Shown one piece after another: positions 6,884 through 16,065 of a stretch of DNA of 26,179 bases; the stretch's first letter is position 1; each line of letters starts with the position of its first letter. The DNA is from JAABRT01 sp038259155. GTDB lineage: Bacteria; Gemmatimonadota; Gemmatimonadetes; Gemmatimonadales; Gemmatimonadaceae. The notes below the pieces were generated by a model that saw only the letters and a program-made list of their open reading frames with translations, ran no database searches and was not told the origin of the DNA. The DNA is taken from the NCBI GenBank assembly GCA_038259155.1, contig JBBSPE010000046.1, positions 1 through 26,179 of the forward strand, given 5' to 3'. The translations under genes were made by a program, and so were the position numbers.

Positions 6884-9800
6884 CACGATGCGTCCTTCCT
6901 GAGCGCGAGCCGAACGACCCGTCCATCGACGTCGTCATCCGGCAGCGTGGTCCAATTATCGTCAGCCGTTCCCGTGTGGAACGGAGAACCCGCGTCCAAC
7001 CCCACGTACACTGTGGTCGCCAGCACTTCGCCGGCAATGTGACGTTCGAACACCTGCGCAACCCGTTCGATGTCCACGTCGCCCGCCACCGCGAGGTGAA
7101 TGCGATCACTCACCGCGAGTCCGGCATCGCGCCGCAATCGCTGTACCCGACTCACGATCTCGCGTGCCAGTCCCTCGTCGCGCAATTCCGGCGTGATGGT
7201 GGGATCAAGCGCCACCCCATGGCCGGCATCCTCCTGCACCACCGCTGCGCCGGCGGCTCGGCGCACGATCGTCACGTCCTCAGGCGTGATCGCGCGCGCT
7301 TCCCCATCCACGTCCACCTGCACGGTTCCGCCGTTCGCGAGCACCCGCAGCGGCGCGTCGTCGAGCGCTGAAACCGCCGCGGCCACCTTGGGCGTGATGC
7401 CGCCGAACTTCTTACCGAGAACGCGAAAGTTGGCCTTGCCCTCGAGTGTGACCAGCGCATCGGTGCTGGTGACAAACTCCACGCGCTTCACGTTGAGCTC
7501 GGTCGCGAGCAGCGACGCCAGCGCCACGAGCGGCGCGGCGTCTCCCGGCACCACACACTGCATTGACGGCAGCGGCTGACGCACCCGGACATCGGCCACG
7601 TCACGGGCGGCGTGTCCAAGGCCGGCCAGCGTACGGATCGACGTCATGGCGTCCTCCAGCGCGTCGTCGGTGTACCCGTCCGGACGCACGTACGCGGCCA
7701 GGTGCACGGAGCTGCCCACGAGCGCCCGGTGCAGCCAGTCACTGATGAAAGGCGCAAACGGGGCCAGCAGTCGCGAGACCACCAGCAGCACCTCGTGCAA
7801 CGTGGCGAAAGCCGCCCGATTGTCGGCGGTGTCCACATCGTAGAAGCGCGCCCGCGACATGCGCACGTACCACTTGGACACGTCGTCATCGACGAACTGC
7901 ATCACGCGACGCGCCGCACTCGTGGCGTCGAACCCGGTGAGCATCGCGTTCACTTCCGATTCCACGCGTGTAAGCCGTGCGAGGATCCAGCGATCGAGCA
8001 GCGGACGGTCGGCCACGACCGGATCGCGGTCGGACGGTTCCCATCCGAAGTTCGCGTACTGCGCGAAAATACCGCCGTAGACGTTGCGGAGCGTGAGCAG
8101 GAACCGGCCCGCTGTCTCTCGAATGGCATCCTCGTCGAATCGCCGAGGCGTCCACACCTGGCTGGACGCGATGAGGAACAGCCGCACTGCGTCTGCTCCG
8201 TGACGCTCCAGCACTGCGAACGGGTCCACCACATTGCCGCGGCTCTTGGACATCTTCTGTCCGTTGGCGTCGAGCACGAGATCGTTCACCACCACCGCTT
8301 TGAACGGCGCCGGCCCGTCGGCATTGTTGGGCATCGCATCACCCAGCACCGACGCGATCGCCAGCAACGAGTAGAACCAGCCACGCGTCTGGTCCACCCC
8401 CTCACAGATGAAATCGGCCGGATACTGCGCCGCCACCACGTCGCGATTCTCAAAGGGGTAGTGCCACTGCGCGAACGGCATGGACCCGGAATCGAACCAC
8501 GTGTCGATGACCTGCGGAACGCGACGCATCGTGCCCGTGCCGCTGCGGGCCGGCCACGTATACGCATCCACGTACGGCTTGTGCGGATCGAATCCCTCAC
8601 CAAGCGCCCTGCCCACGCGCTCGGCCAGTTGGGCAAAGCTGCCGATCACCTCGATGTCGGAGGGATCGGTGTCGTTCACCCACACGGGCAGCGGGGTGCC
8701 CCAGTACCGGTCGCGCGAGATGGCCCAGTCCACATTGTTGGACAACCACTCGCCAAAGCGCCCCGAACCAATTTCGGGCGGATTCCAGTTCACCGCCGCG
8801 TTGCGGGTGAGCATGGACTCGCGCACTTCGGTGGTGCGGATGAACCAGCTCTCCCGCGCGTAGTACAGCAACGGCGTGTCGCAGCGCCAGCAGTGCGGAT
8901 ACGCGTGCAGGAACTTCTGCATCTTCCACAGCACACCACGACGCTCGAGCTCTTCCACAATGCTCGGATCGGCGTGCTTCACGAACATGCCCGCGACGAG
9001 CGGTACGCCCTCCTCGAACTCACCGCGCGCCGTGACCGGCTGCAGAAACGCCAGGCCGTGCCGCTTGCCGGCGGCGTAGTCGTCGGCGCCAAACGCGGGC
9101 GCCATGTGCACCACGCCGCTGCCATCATCGGCCGTCACGAACTCCTCGGCCACGATGATCTCGTGCGCACCCTCGGCCGGATACGCCACCCAGTCGAGCG
9201 GACGCGTGTAGCGACGGCCTGCAAGGTCGGCCCCCGCGTGCGTGGTGACCACGTCCCAACGGTCCGCCCAGTCTGCGCCCAGCACCGCGGGCACGCGCGA
9301 CTCCGCAAGGATGATGGTCCAGTCACTCACCGCCTTCTTGCGCAGCTCCGTGTACACCAGCGTGGGGTGCACGGCGAGCGCGGTGTTGGACACCAGCGTC
9401 CACGGCGTGGTGGTCCACACAATGATGCGCTGCCGCGTCGTATTGCCACCGACCGGTTCGAGATCGAGCGCCACATAGACACTCGGATCTTCGACATCCT
9501 GGTAGCCCTGTGCCACCTCGTGGCTCGACAGCGACGTGCCGCACCGCGCGCAGTACGGCAGGATTTTGTGGCCGGTGGTGAGCAGGCCCTTGCCGTGCAA
9601 CGTGGCCAGTGCCCACCACACCGACTCCACGTAGTCATTGTGGTACGTGACATACGGGTGCTCGTAGTCGAGCCAGTAACCAATGCGCTCCGAGAGCGAC
9701 TCCCAATCGGCGCGGTACTTCCACACGCTTTCGCGGCATCGACGGTTGAACTCCGCGACACCCGTCTCTTCAATGAGCTGCTTGCCACCGAGCTTCGCGA

Positions 9801-10176
9801 CGTCTGCGGGGTCGAGCCCCTCGCGCGCCGCCTTTTCGCGCTGCAGCTCCTTCTCCACCTCGATCTCCACCGGCAGGCCGTGCGTGTCCCAACCAGCCTT
9901 GCGCGGCACGTGAAAACCCAGCATGGCGCGGTGCCGGCAGAACAGGTCCTTGACCGTGCGTGAGAACACGTGGTGGATGCCCGGACGTCCGTTGGCCGTG
10001 GGCGGTCCCTCAAAGAACACGAAGGGCGGTGCATCGGCACGCGCCGACTGCAACGACTCGAACAGCGACTCCTCGCGCCAGGTGGCGAGCAATCCCTGCT
10101 CCAGATCGTGCGCCCGCTGGTCGGCGGGCGGCATGGGAAAGCGCGACGCGAGCGGCGCCGTGATGGCTTCGCTCAC
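6883..10176 (-). CDS. ileS: Isoleucyl-tRNA synthetase, type 2 (eukaryote-like)
   Basis: This enzyme charges tRNA-Ile with isoleucine. The 1097-residue product has the class I HIGH-equivalent ANGRPGIHHVFSRTVKD (residues about 61-77), an inserted CP1 editing domain (about 190-410), DWAISRDRYWGTPLPVW, and the KMSKS loop QKMSKSRGNVVDP (641-645). The C-terminal 400 residues contain the anticodon-binding region. The GIHH form of the HIGH motif and the length place it with the type-2, eukaryote-like IleRS that in several bacteria is naturally tolerant of mupirocin. The GTG at 10176 shares GTGA with the upstream phosphorylase stop; a longer frame runs through that gene and is not real. Confidence 0.95.
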   Translation of the reverse strand: MSEAITAPLASRFPMPPADQRAHDLEQGLLATWREESLFESLQSARADAPPFVFFEGPPTANGRPGIHHVFSRTVKDLFCRHRAMLGFHVPRKAGWDTHGLPVEIEVEKELQREKAAREGLDPADVAKLGGKQLIEETGVAEFNRRCRESVWKYRADWESLSERIGYWLDYEHPYVTYHNDYVESVWWALATLHGKGLLTTGHKILPYCARCGTSLSSHEVAQGYQDVEDPSVYVALDLEPVGGNTTRQRIIVWTTTPWTLVSNTALAVHPTLVYTELRKKAVSDWTIILAESRVPAVLGADWADRWDVVTTHAGADLAGRRYTRPLDWVAYPAEGAHEIIVAEEFVTADDGSGVVHMAPAFGADDYAAGKRHGLAFLQPVTARGEFEEGVPLVAGMFVKHADPSIVEELERRGVLWKMQKFLHAYPHCWRCDTPLLYYARESWFIRTTEVRESMLTRNAAVNWNPPEIGSGRFGEWLSNNVDWAISRDRYWGTPLPVWVNDTDPSDIEVIGSFAQLAERVGRALGEGFDPHKPYVDAYTWPARSGTGTMRRVPQVIDTWFDSGSMPFAQWHYPFENRDVVAAQYPADFICEGVDQTRGWFYSLLAIASVLGDAMPNNADGPAPFKAVVVNDLVLDANGQKMSKSRGNVVDPFAVLERHGADAVRLFLIASSQVWTPRRFDEDAIRETAGRFLLTLRNVYGGIFAQYANFGWEPSDRDPVVADRPLLDRWILARLTRVESEVNAMLTGFDATSAARRVMQFVDDDVSKWYVRMSRARFYDVDTADNRAAFATLHEVLLVVSRLLAPFAPFISDWLHRALVGSSVHLAAYVRPDGYTDDALEDAMTSIRTLAGLGHAARDVADVRVRQPLPSMQCVVPGDAAPLVALASLLATELNVKRVEFVTSTDALVTLEGKANFRVLGKKFGGITPKVAAAVSALDDAPLRVLANGGTVQVDVDGEARAITPEDVTIVRRAAGAAVVQEDAGHGVALDPTITPELRDEGLAREIVSRVQRLRRDAGLAVSDRIHLAVAGDVDIERVAQVFERHIAGEVLATTVYVGLDAGSPFHTGTADDNWTTLPDDDVDGRVVRLALRKDAS

Positions 10177-11072
10177 AGACGCTCCACCACACCACGCACC
10201 ACCGCGCGCAGGCGCGGCTCCGCCTCCCGCGCGATGCGCAGGATGTCCTGCAGATTCGTGGGCTCGAGCGCGTCCGGCAGGCACAGATCGGTGATGATGG
10301 ACAGGCCAAGCACCCGCATGCCACCGTGGCGGGCGACGATCACCTCGGGCACGGTGCTCATGCCCACGACATCGGCGCCGATGGTGCGCAGGAAGCGGTA
10401 CTCCGCACGCGTCTCGAGGTTGGGACCCGGCACCGCCACGTACACACCTTCGCGCAACGTGATGCCCGCGTCGGCGGCCACGCGACGCGCGAGCGCGCGA
10501 AGCGGCGCGTCGTACGGCACCGACATATCCGGAAAGCGCGGGCCCAGCGTTTCGTCATTCGGACCAATGAGCGGATTGTCGCCGAGCATGTTGATGTGGT
10601 CGGCGATCAGCATGAGATCACCCGCCTGCCACAGCGGATGCATGCCGCCGCAGGCGTTCGACACCACCAGCGTGGTGGCGCCCAGCGCACGCAACACGCG
10701 CACCGGAAACGTGACCTGCTGCAGCGAGTAGCCCTCGTACCGGTGGAACCGCCCCTGCATGGCAACCACGGTCTTCCCGCCCAGCGTGCCGCACAACAAT
10801 CGGCCGCGGTGCGACTCCACCGTGGAGAGCGGAAAGTTCGGCAGCTCTTCGTAGCCGATTTCGACATCGATGTCGATGTCTTCGGCGAGTGCTCCGAGTC
10901 CGGTCCCCAGGATGATGGCCGCATCGATGGTGTGCGGGAACCGCTGGCGGATGGCGTGCGCCGCCGCCTCGATGCGCTCGTGCGCGTGCAGCCCCAGCGC
11001 CGGGTGCGCAAGGCCAACAGCGGTGTGTTCCTGGGTGTACTGCAGCTGGGGAAAACCGTGCGGCATGGTCAT
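10173..11072 (-). CDS. punA: Purine nucleoside phosphorylase (PNP/MTAP family)
   Basis: It splits purine nucleosides with phosphate for salvage. The 299-residue product shows family blocks ILGTGLGALAED (phosphate loop), HRGRLLCGTLGG, MQGRFHRYEGY, SNACGGMHPLWQAGDLMLIADHIN, VPGPNLETRAEYRFL and MSTVPEVIVARH. The glutamate equivalent to human PNP Glu201 is present. Where human PNP has Asn243 (ITN) this protein reads IITDLC, with Asp, which may widen use toward 6-aminopurines. The ATG at 11072 has GAGGA six bases upstream and overlaps the divIVA stop as ATGA. The expected fold is a cytoplasmic trimer. Confidence 0.92.
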   Translation of the reverse strand: MTMPHGFPQLQYTQEHTAVGLAHPALGLHAHERIEAAAHAIRQRFPHTIDAAIILGTGLGALAEDIDIDVEIGYEELPNFPLSTVESHRGRLLCGTLGGKTVVAMQGRFHRYEGYSLQQVTFPVRVLRALGATTLVVSNACGGMHPLWQAGDLMLIADHINMLGDNPLIGPNDETLGPRFPDMSVPYDAPLRALARRVAADAGITLREGVYVAVPGPNLETRAEYRFLRTIGADVVGMSTVPEVIVARHGGMRVLGLSIITDLCLPDALEPTNLQDILRIAREAEPRLRAVVRGVVERL

Positions 11073-11719
11073 GAAGATTCCTCGTCCGCCACGGCATCGA
11101 GCCACGACGGAGTGGGCATGGAAGGACGCGTGGGGAGTTCAGTGCTATCGCCAGTCTCGGGCAGCACACTCGGCGTGTCACCCGACGAGACGTCGAGCCG
11201 GAAACCGATGTTGTCCTGAAGGCCAGACCGCTTCGCACCGCTGACCACCGGTGGCGACGCGGTCTCAGCCGCCGCGATTTCCGTTGCCTGTCGTTCCACA
11301 AGGGTTCGCATCTGCGCGAGGTACGCCTTGCGGGTACGCCAGAGCGACTGCAGCTCCTCTTCGGCTCGCCGCAGGTCCTGCTGCACCGCACCAACAATGC
11401 GATCCGCTTCCGATTTCGCCTCGCGCAGCACCAGCTGCGACTCGCGCTCCGCCTGCTGGCGAATGTCGCCGCGAAGCTGCTGCGCGGACACCAGCGCTTC
11501 GTTGAGCGCTTTGTCCCGGTCGCGGTACACGCGCAACTGCTCCAGGAAGTTGCTGACCTTGGTCTCGAGCTCCTGATTGGCGCGCGCCATGGTCTCGAGT
11601 TCGTCGGCCACCTGGTCGCGGAAGGCATCGACACGCGCGCGATCGTACCCGCGCAGCGCGTTGCCAAAATCCCAGCGGCGCGCATCGAGCGCGGTGAGCC
11701 GAAACCGATCGTCTGTCAT
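11069..11719 (-). CDS. divIVA: DivIVA-domain protein
   Basis: The 216-residue product starts with a DivIVA-type N-terminus (about 8-40): RLTALDARRWDFGNALRGYDRARVDAFRDQV matches in pattern the LTPLDI...RGY...EVD block that binds curved membrane. A long coiled coil (about 38-150, Glu/Gln/Arg-rich) follows, then a disordered Ser/Pro/Thr-rich tail. DivIVA proteins mark poles or septa and recruit partners in cell-wall synthesis or division; the role here is unknown. GGAGGA lies 4 bases before the ATG. It follows yggS by 39 bp, as in the widespread yggS-sepF-divIVA arrangement, here without sepF. Confidence 0.88.
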   Translation of the reverse strand: MTDDRFRLTALDARRWDFGNALRGYDRARVDAFRDQVADELETMARANQELETKVSNFLEQLRVYRDRDKALNEALVSAQQLRGDIRQQAERESQLVLREAKSEADRIVGAVQQDLRRAEEELQSLWRTRKAYLAQMRTLVERQATEIAAAETASPPVVSGAKRSGLQDNIGFRLDVSSGDTPSVLPETGDSTELPTRPSMPTPSWLDAVADEESS

Positions 11720-11758
11720 GCAGTCCTCCGGTCGCGGAGCGAAATAGAACGCGGCATC

Positions 11759-12475
11759 TCAGCCGTCGCGCTCGCCAAAGAGCAGCGTGCCGAGCCGGAC
11801 GTGCGTGGCACCTTCTTCCACAGCGATTTCGAAATCGTTGGACATGCCCATGGACAGTGCCGTTGCGTCGTGGCCAGCCGAACGAACGGTCGCCAGACAC
11901 TCGCGCGCCCCCGCGAACACGCGACGCAGTTGTGATTCGGTCGCGTCGAACGGCGCCATGGTCATGACCCCGCGCACGCGCAGCGCGGCATGCGCACGCA
12001 AACGGTCGGCAAACGCTTCAACGTCGGCGGCGGCCACACCGAACTTGCTTTCTTCACCACTCACGTTCACCTGCACGAGCACATCGCATGCACGGTCCGC
12101 ATCGGTGGCAGCCTTTTGCAGCGCCTCGGCCAGCCGATCGGAGTCGAGCGAATGCACGAGATCGAACCCGACCGCCGCGCTCGCCTTGTTGCGCTGCAGA
12201 TGTCCGATGAGATGCCAGCGCACCGGCACATCCACCAACGCACGCTTCTCGTCGGCCTCCTGCACGCGATTCTCCCCGACGTCCCGGAGCCCGGCCGCGT
12301 GGGCGGCCAGCACCGCCTCCGGCCCGTGCGTCTTCGTGACTGCCACCAGCGTGACGGACTGCCCGTGCCCACCACGATCACGCGCGGCGTGGATACGGTC
12401 GCCCGCGTCCTGGACGCGGCGTGCGACAGCGTCGGCAAACGCCGAGGTGACAAGCGGCGAGGCGGGAGATTTCAC
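11759..12475 (-). CDS. yggS: YggS/PLPBP-family pyridoxal-phosphate homeostasis protein
   Basis: The 238-residue product belongs to the single-domain alanine-racemase-fold family that holds PLP and affects vitamin B6 and amino-acid balance. K48 in VAVTKT is the expected PLP lysine; GENRVQEADEK, WHLIGHLQRNK, VQVNVSGEESKFG, VRGVMTMAP, LSMGMSNDFEIAVEEGATHVRLG and LFGER are all family blocks. The GTG at 12475 is chosen because the frame upstream of it encodes junk overlapping cdaA; its ribosome site is weak. The gene probably opens the operon that runs to the window start. Confidence 0.92.
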   Translation of the reverse strand: MKSPASPLVTSAFADAVARRVQDAGDRIHAARDRGGHGQSVTLVAVTKTHGPEAVLAAHAAGLRDVGENRVQEADEKRALVDVPVRWHLIGHLQRNKASAAVGFDLVHSLDSDRLAEALQKAATDADRACDVLVQVNVSGEESKFGVAAADVEAFADRLRAHAALRVRGVMTMAPFDATESQLRRVFAGARECLATVRSAGHDATALSMGMSNDFEIAVEEGATHVRLGTLLFGERDG

Positions 12476-12525
12476 GAGTGCCCGGGGAGAGTCGCAATAC
12501 AACACACAAACTGGCCTAGCACATG

Positions 12526-12554
12526 AAGTTAGATGCGCGCTGGGACAGCGACAA
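12526..12554 (-). promoter_or_regulatory. Possible promoter of the yggS operon
   Basis: On the minus strand TTGTCG (12554-12549) is followed 17 bases later by TAACTT (12531-12526), a sigma-70-like pair in the 109-bp cdaA-yggS gap. Transcription would begin about 40 bases before the yggS GTG. The match is partial. Confidence 0.3.
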
Positions 12555-12584
12555 GTGACGGCCGTCGCCGAACGCCGCGGCGAA

Positions 12585-13379
12585 TCAGAGGGCGACGACC
12601 ACGTGTTCCGCCGTGGCGCGCGGCTCGCGGCCGGCCAGCAGGTCACGGACCTGCAGCGGTGACAGATGCTGGCGCAACCGTCCACCCTGCGCGATGCTGA
12701 TGGACGCGCGGTCCTCGCTCACCACGAGCACCATGGCGTCGGACTCCTCCGCCAGGCCAAGGGCCGCTCGGTGTCGCGTGCCGAGCGCGCGATCGAGGGT
12801 GGACGTCTGGGACAGCGGCAGGATGCACCCCGCGCCGATGATCGTGTCCCCGCGAATGACCACGGCGCCATCGTGCAGCGGCGAATAGGGCGTAAAGATG
12901 GTGGTGAGCAGGTCCGCTGACACCTTGGCCTCAAGGACCGTGCCACTCTCCACGTACTCGCTCAGCGGCATCTCGCGCTCAAGCACGATGATCGCCCCGA
13001 CCCCCGATCGTGACAGGCGTTCGACGGCATCGACAATCTCATCAGCCACTTCTTCGCCCTCGAGGCGCCGAAACACACGCGTCATGCGCGAGGGGCCAAG
13101 ATGTGCCAGCGCCGCGCGCAGCTCCGGCTGGAAGATCACCAGCAGGGCAAAGGCACCATAGGTGAAGAACACGCCCAGCAGGTACGTGATCATCGTGAGC
13201 TTGAGCAGCCACGCCAGTGTGTACGTGACCACGAGCACCGCGAGGCCGCCCAGCATCTGCAGGGCACGCGTGCCCTTGATGAGCAGCAGCACGCGAAAAA
13301 AGAGCAGCGCAACCACCGCGATCTCGAGAAGATCACGCCAGCCGATGCGGACAGCCTGCAGGACGGCGAAATCTGGCAC
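12585..13379 (-). CDS. cdaA: Membrane diadenylate cyclase CdaA
   Basis: CdaA makes c-di-AMP from two ATP. The 264-residue product has three N-terminal membrane segments (about 17-37, 42-62, 66-86) followed by a DAC domain with the active-site motifs LHDGAVVI (D170-A172) and GTRHRAALG (R202-R204). The length is typical of CdaA rather than DisA. The GTG at 13379 has no clear ribosome site. The partners usually beside cdaA are not here: no cdaR (YbbR domain) downstream and no folP between ftsH and cdaA. A short hairpin separates it from ftsH, so it may have its own promoter, but none is convincing. Confidence 0.93.
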   Translation of the reverse strand: MPDFAVLQAVRIGWRDLLEIAVVALLFFRVLLLIKGTRALQMLGGLAVLVVTYTLAWLLKLTMITYLLGVFFTYGAFALLVIFQPELRAALAHLGPSRMTRVFRRLEGEEVADEIVDAVERLSRSGVGAIIVLEREMPLSEYVESGTVLEAKVSADLLTTIFTPYSPLHDGAVVIRGDTIIGAGCILPLSQTSTLDRALGTRHRAALGLAEESDAMVLVVSEDRASISIAQGGRLRQHLSPLQVRDLLAGREPRATAEHVVVAL

Positions 13380-13433
13380 GGTGGATGGGTGGGTGAAGTG
13401 CGACGGGAAACGTGCACGGGTTCAGGTGCACAA

Positions 13434-13467
13434 CGGGCGGCCCCGGAAATCTTTCCGAAGCCGCCCG
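13434..13467 (-). terminator. Hairpin terminator after ftsH
   Basis: A perfect 8-bp stem (cgggcggc at 13434-13441, gccgcccg at 13460-13467) encloses a second stem, ggaaa with tttcc. It lies 46-79 bases past the ftsH stop and before cdaA. The U-tract on the minus strand is poor (ttgtg), so termination strength is uncertain. Confidence 0.5.
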
Positions 13468-13512
13468 AAGCGCGCCGTACTGAAATTGCAGCGCGGCACA
13501 GCGCCGAAGCGC

Positions 13513-15501
13513 TTACGCCGGGGACGGCTCCGGACCGCCAAGCAGCGGCGGCGGCACGGGACGAGCCGGCTGCGGTGACGCAGGCGGCGTCGTGGGCAGC
13601 GAGGGCACGCTACCCGGCTCGGGCTGACGCGGAGGCAGTGTGCCACCATTGCGAAGGATGGCAAAGTCCTCGCGCACCAGCGTTTCGCGCTCGAGCAGGT
13701 TGGTGGCCATGGCGTACAGCAACTCCTTGTGCTCGGTGAGCACCGTGCGCGCCCGTGAGTAGGCCTCGTTGATCACGCGCGAGACTTCCGCGTCCACGAG
13801 TTGCGCCGTCTTTTCCGACACTTCGCGGCGGCTCCCGATCTGCGCGCCAAGAAACACCTCCTGCTCGTTGTCGCCCACCAACACCGGACCAATGGCGTCG
13901 CTGAGCCCCCACTGGGAGACGTACCGGCGCGCGATGGAGGTGGCCTGCTGAATGTCGCTCGACGCACCCGTGGTGACACGATCGCGACCGAATACGAGCT
14001 CCTCGGCCACACGCCCGCCGTAGGCCATGACCAGACGTGCCTCGAGCTGCTCACGCGTCACAGATACGCGGTCGTCCTCAGGCAGCGTGAACGCGACACC
14101 AAGCGCGCGACCGCGCGGCACGATGGTCACCTTGTGCAGCGGATCGTTGCCCTTGACCATCATGGCGCAGACCGCGTGACCCGCTTCGTGGAACGCCGTG
14201 AGACGCCGCTCCTCTTCGCGCATCACCAGCGACTTCCGCTCGGCCCCGAGCATAACCTTGTCCTTGGCCTCCTCGAGATCGTTCATGTAGATCTTGTCGT
14301 GGCCCTTGCGGGCCGCCAGCAGCGCGCCCTCGTTCACCAGATTGGCCAGGTCCGCGCCCGCCATGCCCGGTGTGCCACGCGCCAGCGACGTGATTTCGAC
14401 GTCGTCAGCAATGGGCTTGTTGCGCAGGTGCACCTTGAGGATGCCTTCGCGGCCGCGCAGGTCCGGCGCGTCCACCACGATCTGGCGGTCGAAGCGGCCC
14501 GGGCGCAACAGCGCGGGATCGAGCACGTCGGGCCGGTTGGTGGCCGCGATGAGGATCACGCCCTCGTTGGACTCAAAGCCGTCCATTTCCACAAGGAGCT
14601 GGTTGAGCGTCTGCTCCCGCTCATCGTGCCCGCCGCCAAGCCCGGCACCACGATGGCGACCCACCGCATCGATTTCGTCGATGAAGATGATGCACGGTGC
14701 ATGCGCCTTGCCCTGCTCGAACAGGTCGCGGACGCGCGAGGCGCCCACACCCACGAACATTTCCACGAAGTCGGAACCCGACATCGAGAAGAACGGCCGA
14801 CCGGCCTCGCCCGCCACGGCCTTGGCGAGCAGTGTTTTGCCGGTGCCCGGGGGGCCGACGAGCAGCGCACCCTTGGGCAGACGACCACCCAACTTGGTGA
14901 ACTTCTGCGGATCCTTGAGGAACTCGATGATCTCCTGCAGCTCGACCTTCGCCTCGTCGGCACCAGCCACGTCGGCAAAGGTGATTTTGGGCGTATCACC
15001 GCTGAGCAGCTTGGCCTTGCTCTTGCCAAACGAGAACGCCTTGTTGCCGCCCGACTGCATTTGCCGGAACAGGAAGATCCAGAAACCGATGATGATCAGC
15101 CACGGCAGGAAGCCGATGAGCAGCGTGGTGAGATTGGCGCGCGACTCCTGCGCGTCAACCTCCACGCCGTACGTGAGCAATTTCTCGACTTCGATGTCGG
15201 AGTTCTCCACCGGATACATCATGGTGAAGCGATTGACATCCTTGCCGTTGGCCTTGATGGCCGATCGGAAGGACCCCACGGCGACCCGACCGCCCTGGAT
15301 GGTGACGTCCTTGATGTTGCCGGCCTTCAGCTGCTCGATGTAGAACGTGTACTTGATCTTTGGCGCGGCGTCGGATTTCCCGCCGGTCCAGGTCAGGATG
15401 GCGACCGGGATCAGGATTACGAGAATCCAGAAGGACAGCGTCTTTGAGAATCGGCCCCAATTAAAGGGCTTCTTCGGCGGTGGCGTCATGGGCGAGGGCA
15501 T
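13513..15501 (-). CDS. ftsH: ATP-dependent zinc metalloprotease FtsH
   Basis: FtsH is a membrane-anchored hexameric AAA+ protease that degrades misfolded membrane and regulatory proteins. The 662-residue product has TM1 (22-38), a periplasmic domain (about 40-122), TM2 (about 125-146), Walker A GPPGTGKT (216-223), Walker B IIFIDEID (271-278), the second region of homology TNRPDVLDPALLRPGRFDR, and zinc motif HEAGH (438-442). A Pro-rich tail of about 40 residues ends the protein. The ATG at 15501 follows the hpt stop closely; an ATG at 15489 is a fallback. tilS-hpt-ftsH is a widespread gene order. Confidence 0.97.
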   Translation of the reverse strand: MPSPMTPPPKKPFNWGRFSKTLSFWILVILIPVAILTWTGGKSDAAPKIKYTFYIEQLKAGNIKDVTIQGGRVAVGSFRSAIKANGKDVNRFTMMYPVENSDIEVEKLLTYGVEVDAQESRANLTTLLIGFLPWLIIIGFWIFLFRQMQSGGNKAFSFGKSKAKLLSGDTPKITFADVAGADEAKVELQEIIEFLKDPQKFTKLGGRLPKGALLVGPPGTGKTLLAKAVAGEAGRPFFSMSGSDFVEMFVGVGASRVRDLFEQGKAHAPCIIFIDEIDAVGRHRGAGLGGGHDEREQTLNQLLVEMDGFESNEGVILIAATNRPDVLDPALLRPGRFDRQIVVDAPDLRGREGILKVHLRNKPIADDVEITSLARGTPGMAGADLANLVNEGALLAARKGHDKIYMNDLEEAKDKVMLGAERKSLVMREEERRLTAFHEAGHAVCAMMVKGNDPLHKVTIVPRGRALGVAFTLPEDDRVSVTREQLEARLVMAYGGRVAEELVFGRDRVTTGASSDIQQATSIARRYVSQWGLSDAIGPVLVGDNEQEVFLGAQIGSRREVSEKTAQLVDAEVSRVINEAYSRARTVLTEHKELLYAMATNLLERETLVREDFAILRNGGTLPPRQPEPGSVPSLPTTPPASPQPARPVPPPLLGGPEPSPA

Positions 15502-15513
15502 GGGTAACCGACC

Positions 15514-16065
15514 TTATTCCAGGCTGGCGACATACGGGAGGTGCCGAAAATGCTCGGCATGGTCCAATCCGTAGCCGACGAGAAACTCGTGAGGGGCATC
15601 AAACCCGACAAACCGCACGGGGGATGCAAGATGTTCCGCAATGTGCTTGTGGAGCAACGCGCAGATGGCCAGCGACCGCGGCTGCCGCTCCGTCAACAAG
15701 TCCATGAGCCGGGCGAGCGTTCGCCCGGAATCAACGATGTCCTCGACGAGCAGGATGTGCTTGCCCTCGAGTTCCGTTTCGGGATCATACAGCAGGCGCA
15801 CCACCCCGCTGCTCTCCATGCCGTCGCCGTAGCTGGACGCCACCAGAAAATCGACCTGCAGCGGTCGGGCGACATGCCGCACCAGATCACTCAGAAAGAT
15901 GAAGCTCCCCTTGAGCAACCCGAGCACGAGCAGGTCGCCATCCGGATACGCCGCGGTGATCTCGTCGCCGAGTTCACGCACGCGTGCCTGAATGGTGTCA
16001 GTGTCGTACACGATGCGCCGGACGGCCCGACCGGCGAGGCGTGGATCAGCCAAACTCGCGCTCAC
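15514..16065 (-). CDS. hpt: Hypoxanthine phosphoribosyltransferase
   Basis: It converts hypoxanthine (and often guanine) plus PRPP to the nucleotide. The 183-residue product matches the family length and has the PRPP-binding loop LLVEDIVDSGRTL (about 105-117), LLKGSFIFLSDLVRH, and VDFLVASSYGDGMESSG, which holds the flexible-loop Ser-Tyr. The GTG at 16065 overlaps the end of tilS by 20 bases; the frame is open much further upstream but that part is antisense-like junk inside tilS. It complements the purine phosphorylase gene about 5 kb downstream in salvage. Confidence 0.93.
   Translation of the reverse strand: MSASLADPRLAGRAVRRIVYDTDTIQARVRELGDEITAAYPDGDLLVLGLLKGSFIFLSDLVRHVARPLQVDFLVASSYGDGMESSGVVRLLYDPETELEGKHILLVEDIVDSGRTLARLMDLLTERQPRSLAICALLHKHIAEHLASPVRFVGFDAPHEFLVGYGLDHAEHFRHLPYVASLE

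Noticed and set aside
7612..9963. Plus-strand open frame of 783 codons
   Set aside because: It is entirely antisense to ileS, whose protein motifs are unambiguous; the composition is typical of a shadow.
13801..15447. Plus-strand open frame of 548 codons
   Set aside because: Antisense to ftsH, with no domain signature.
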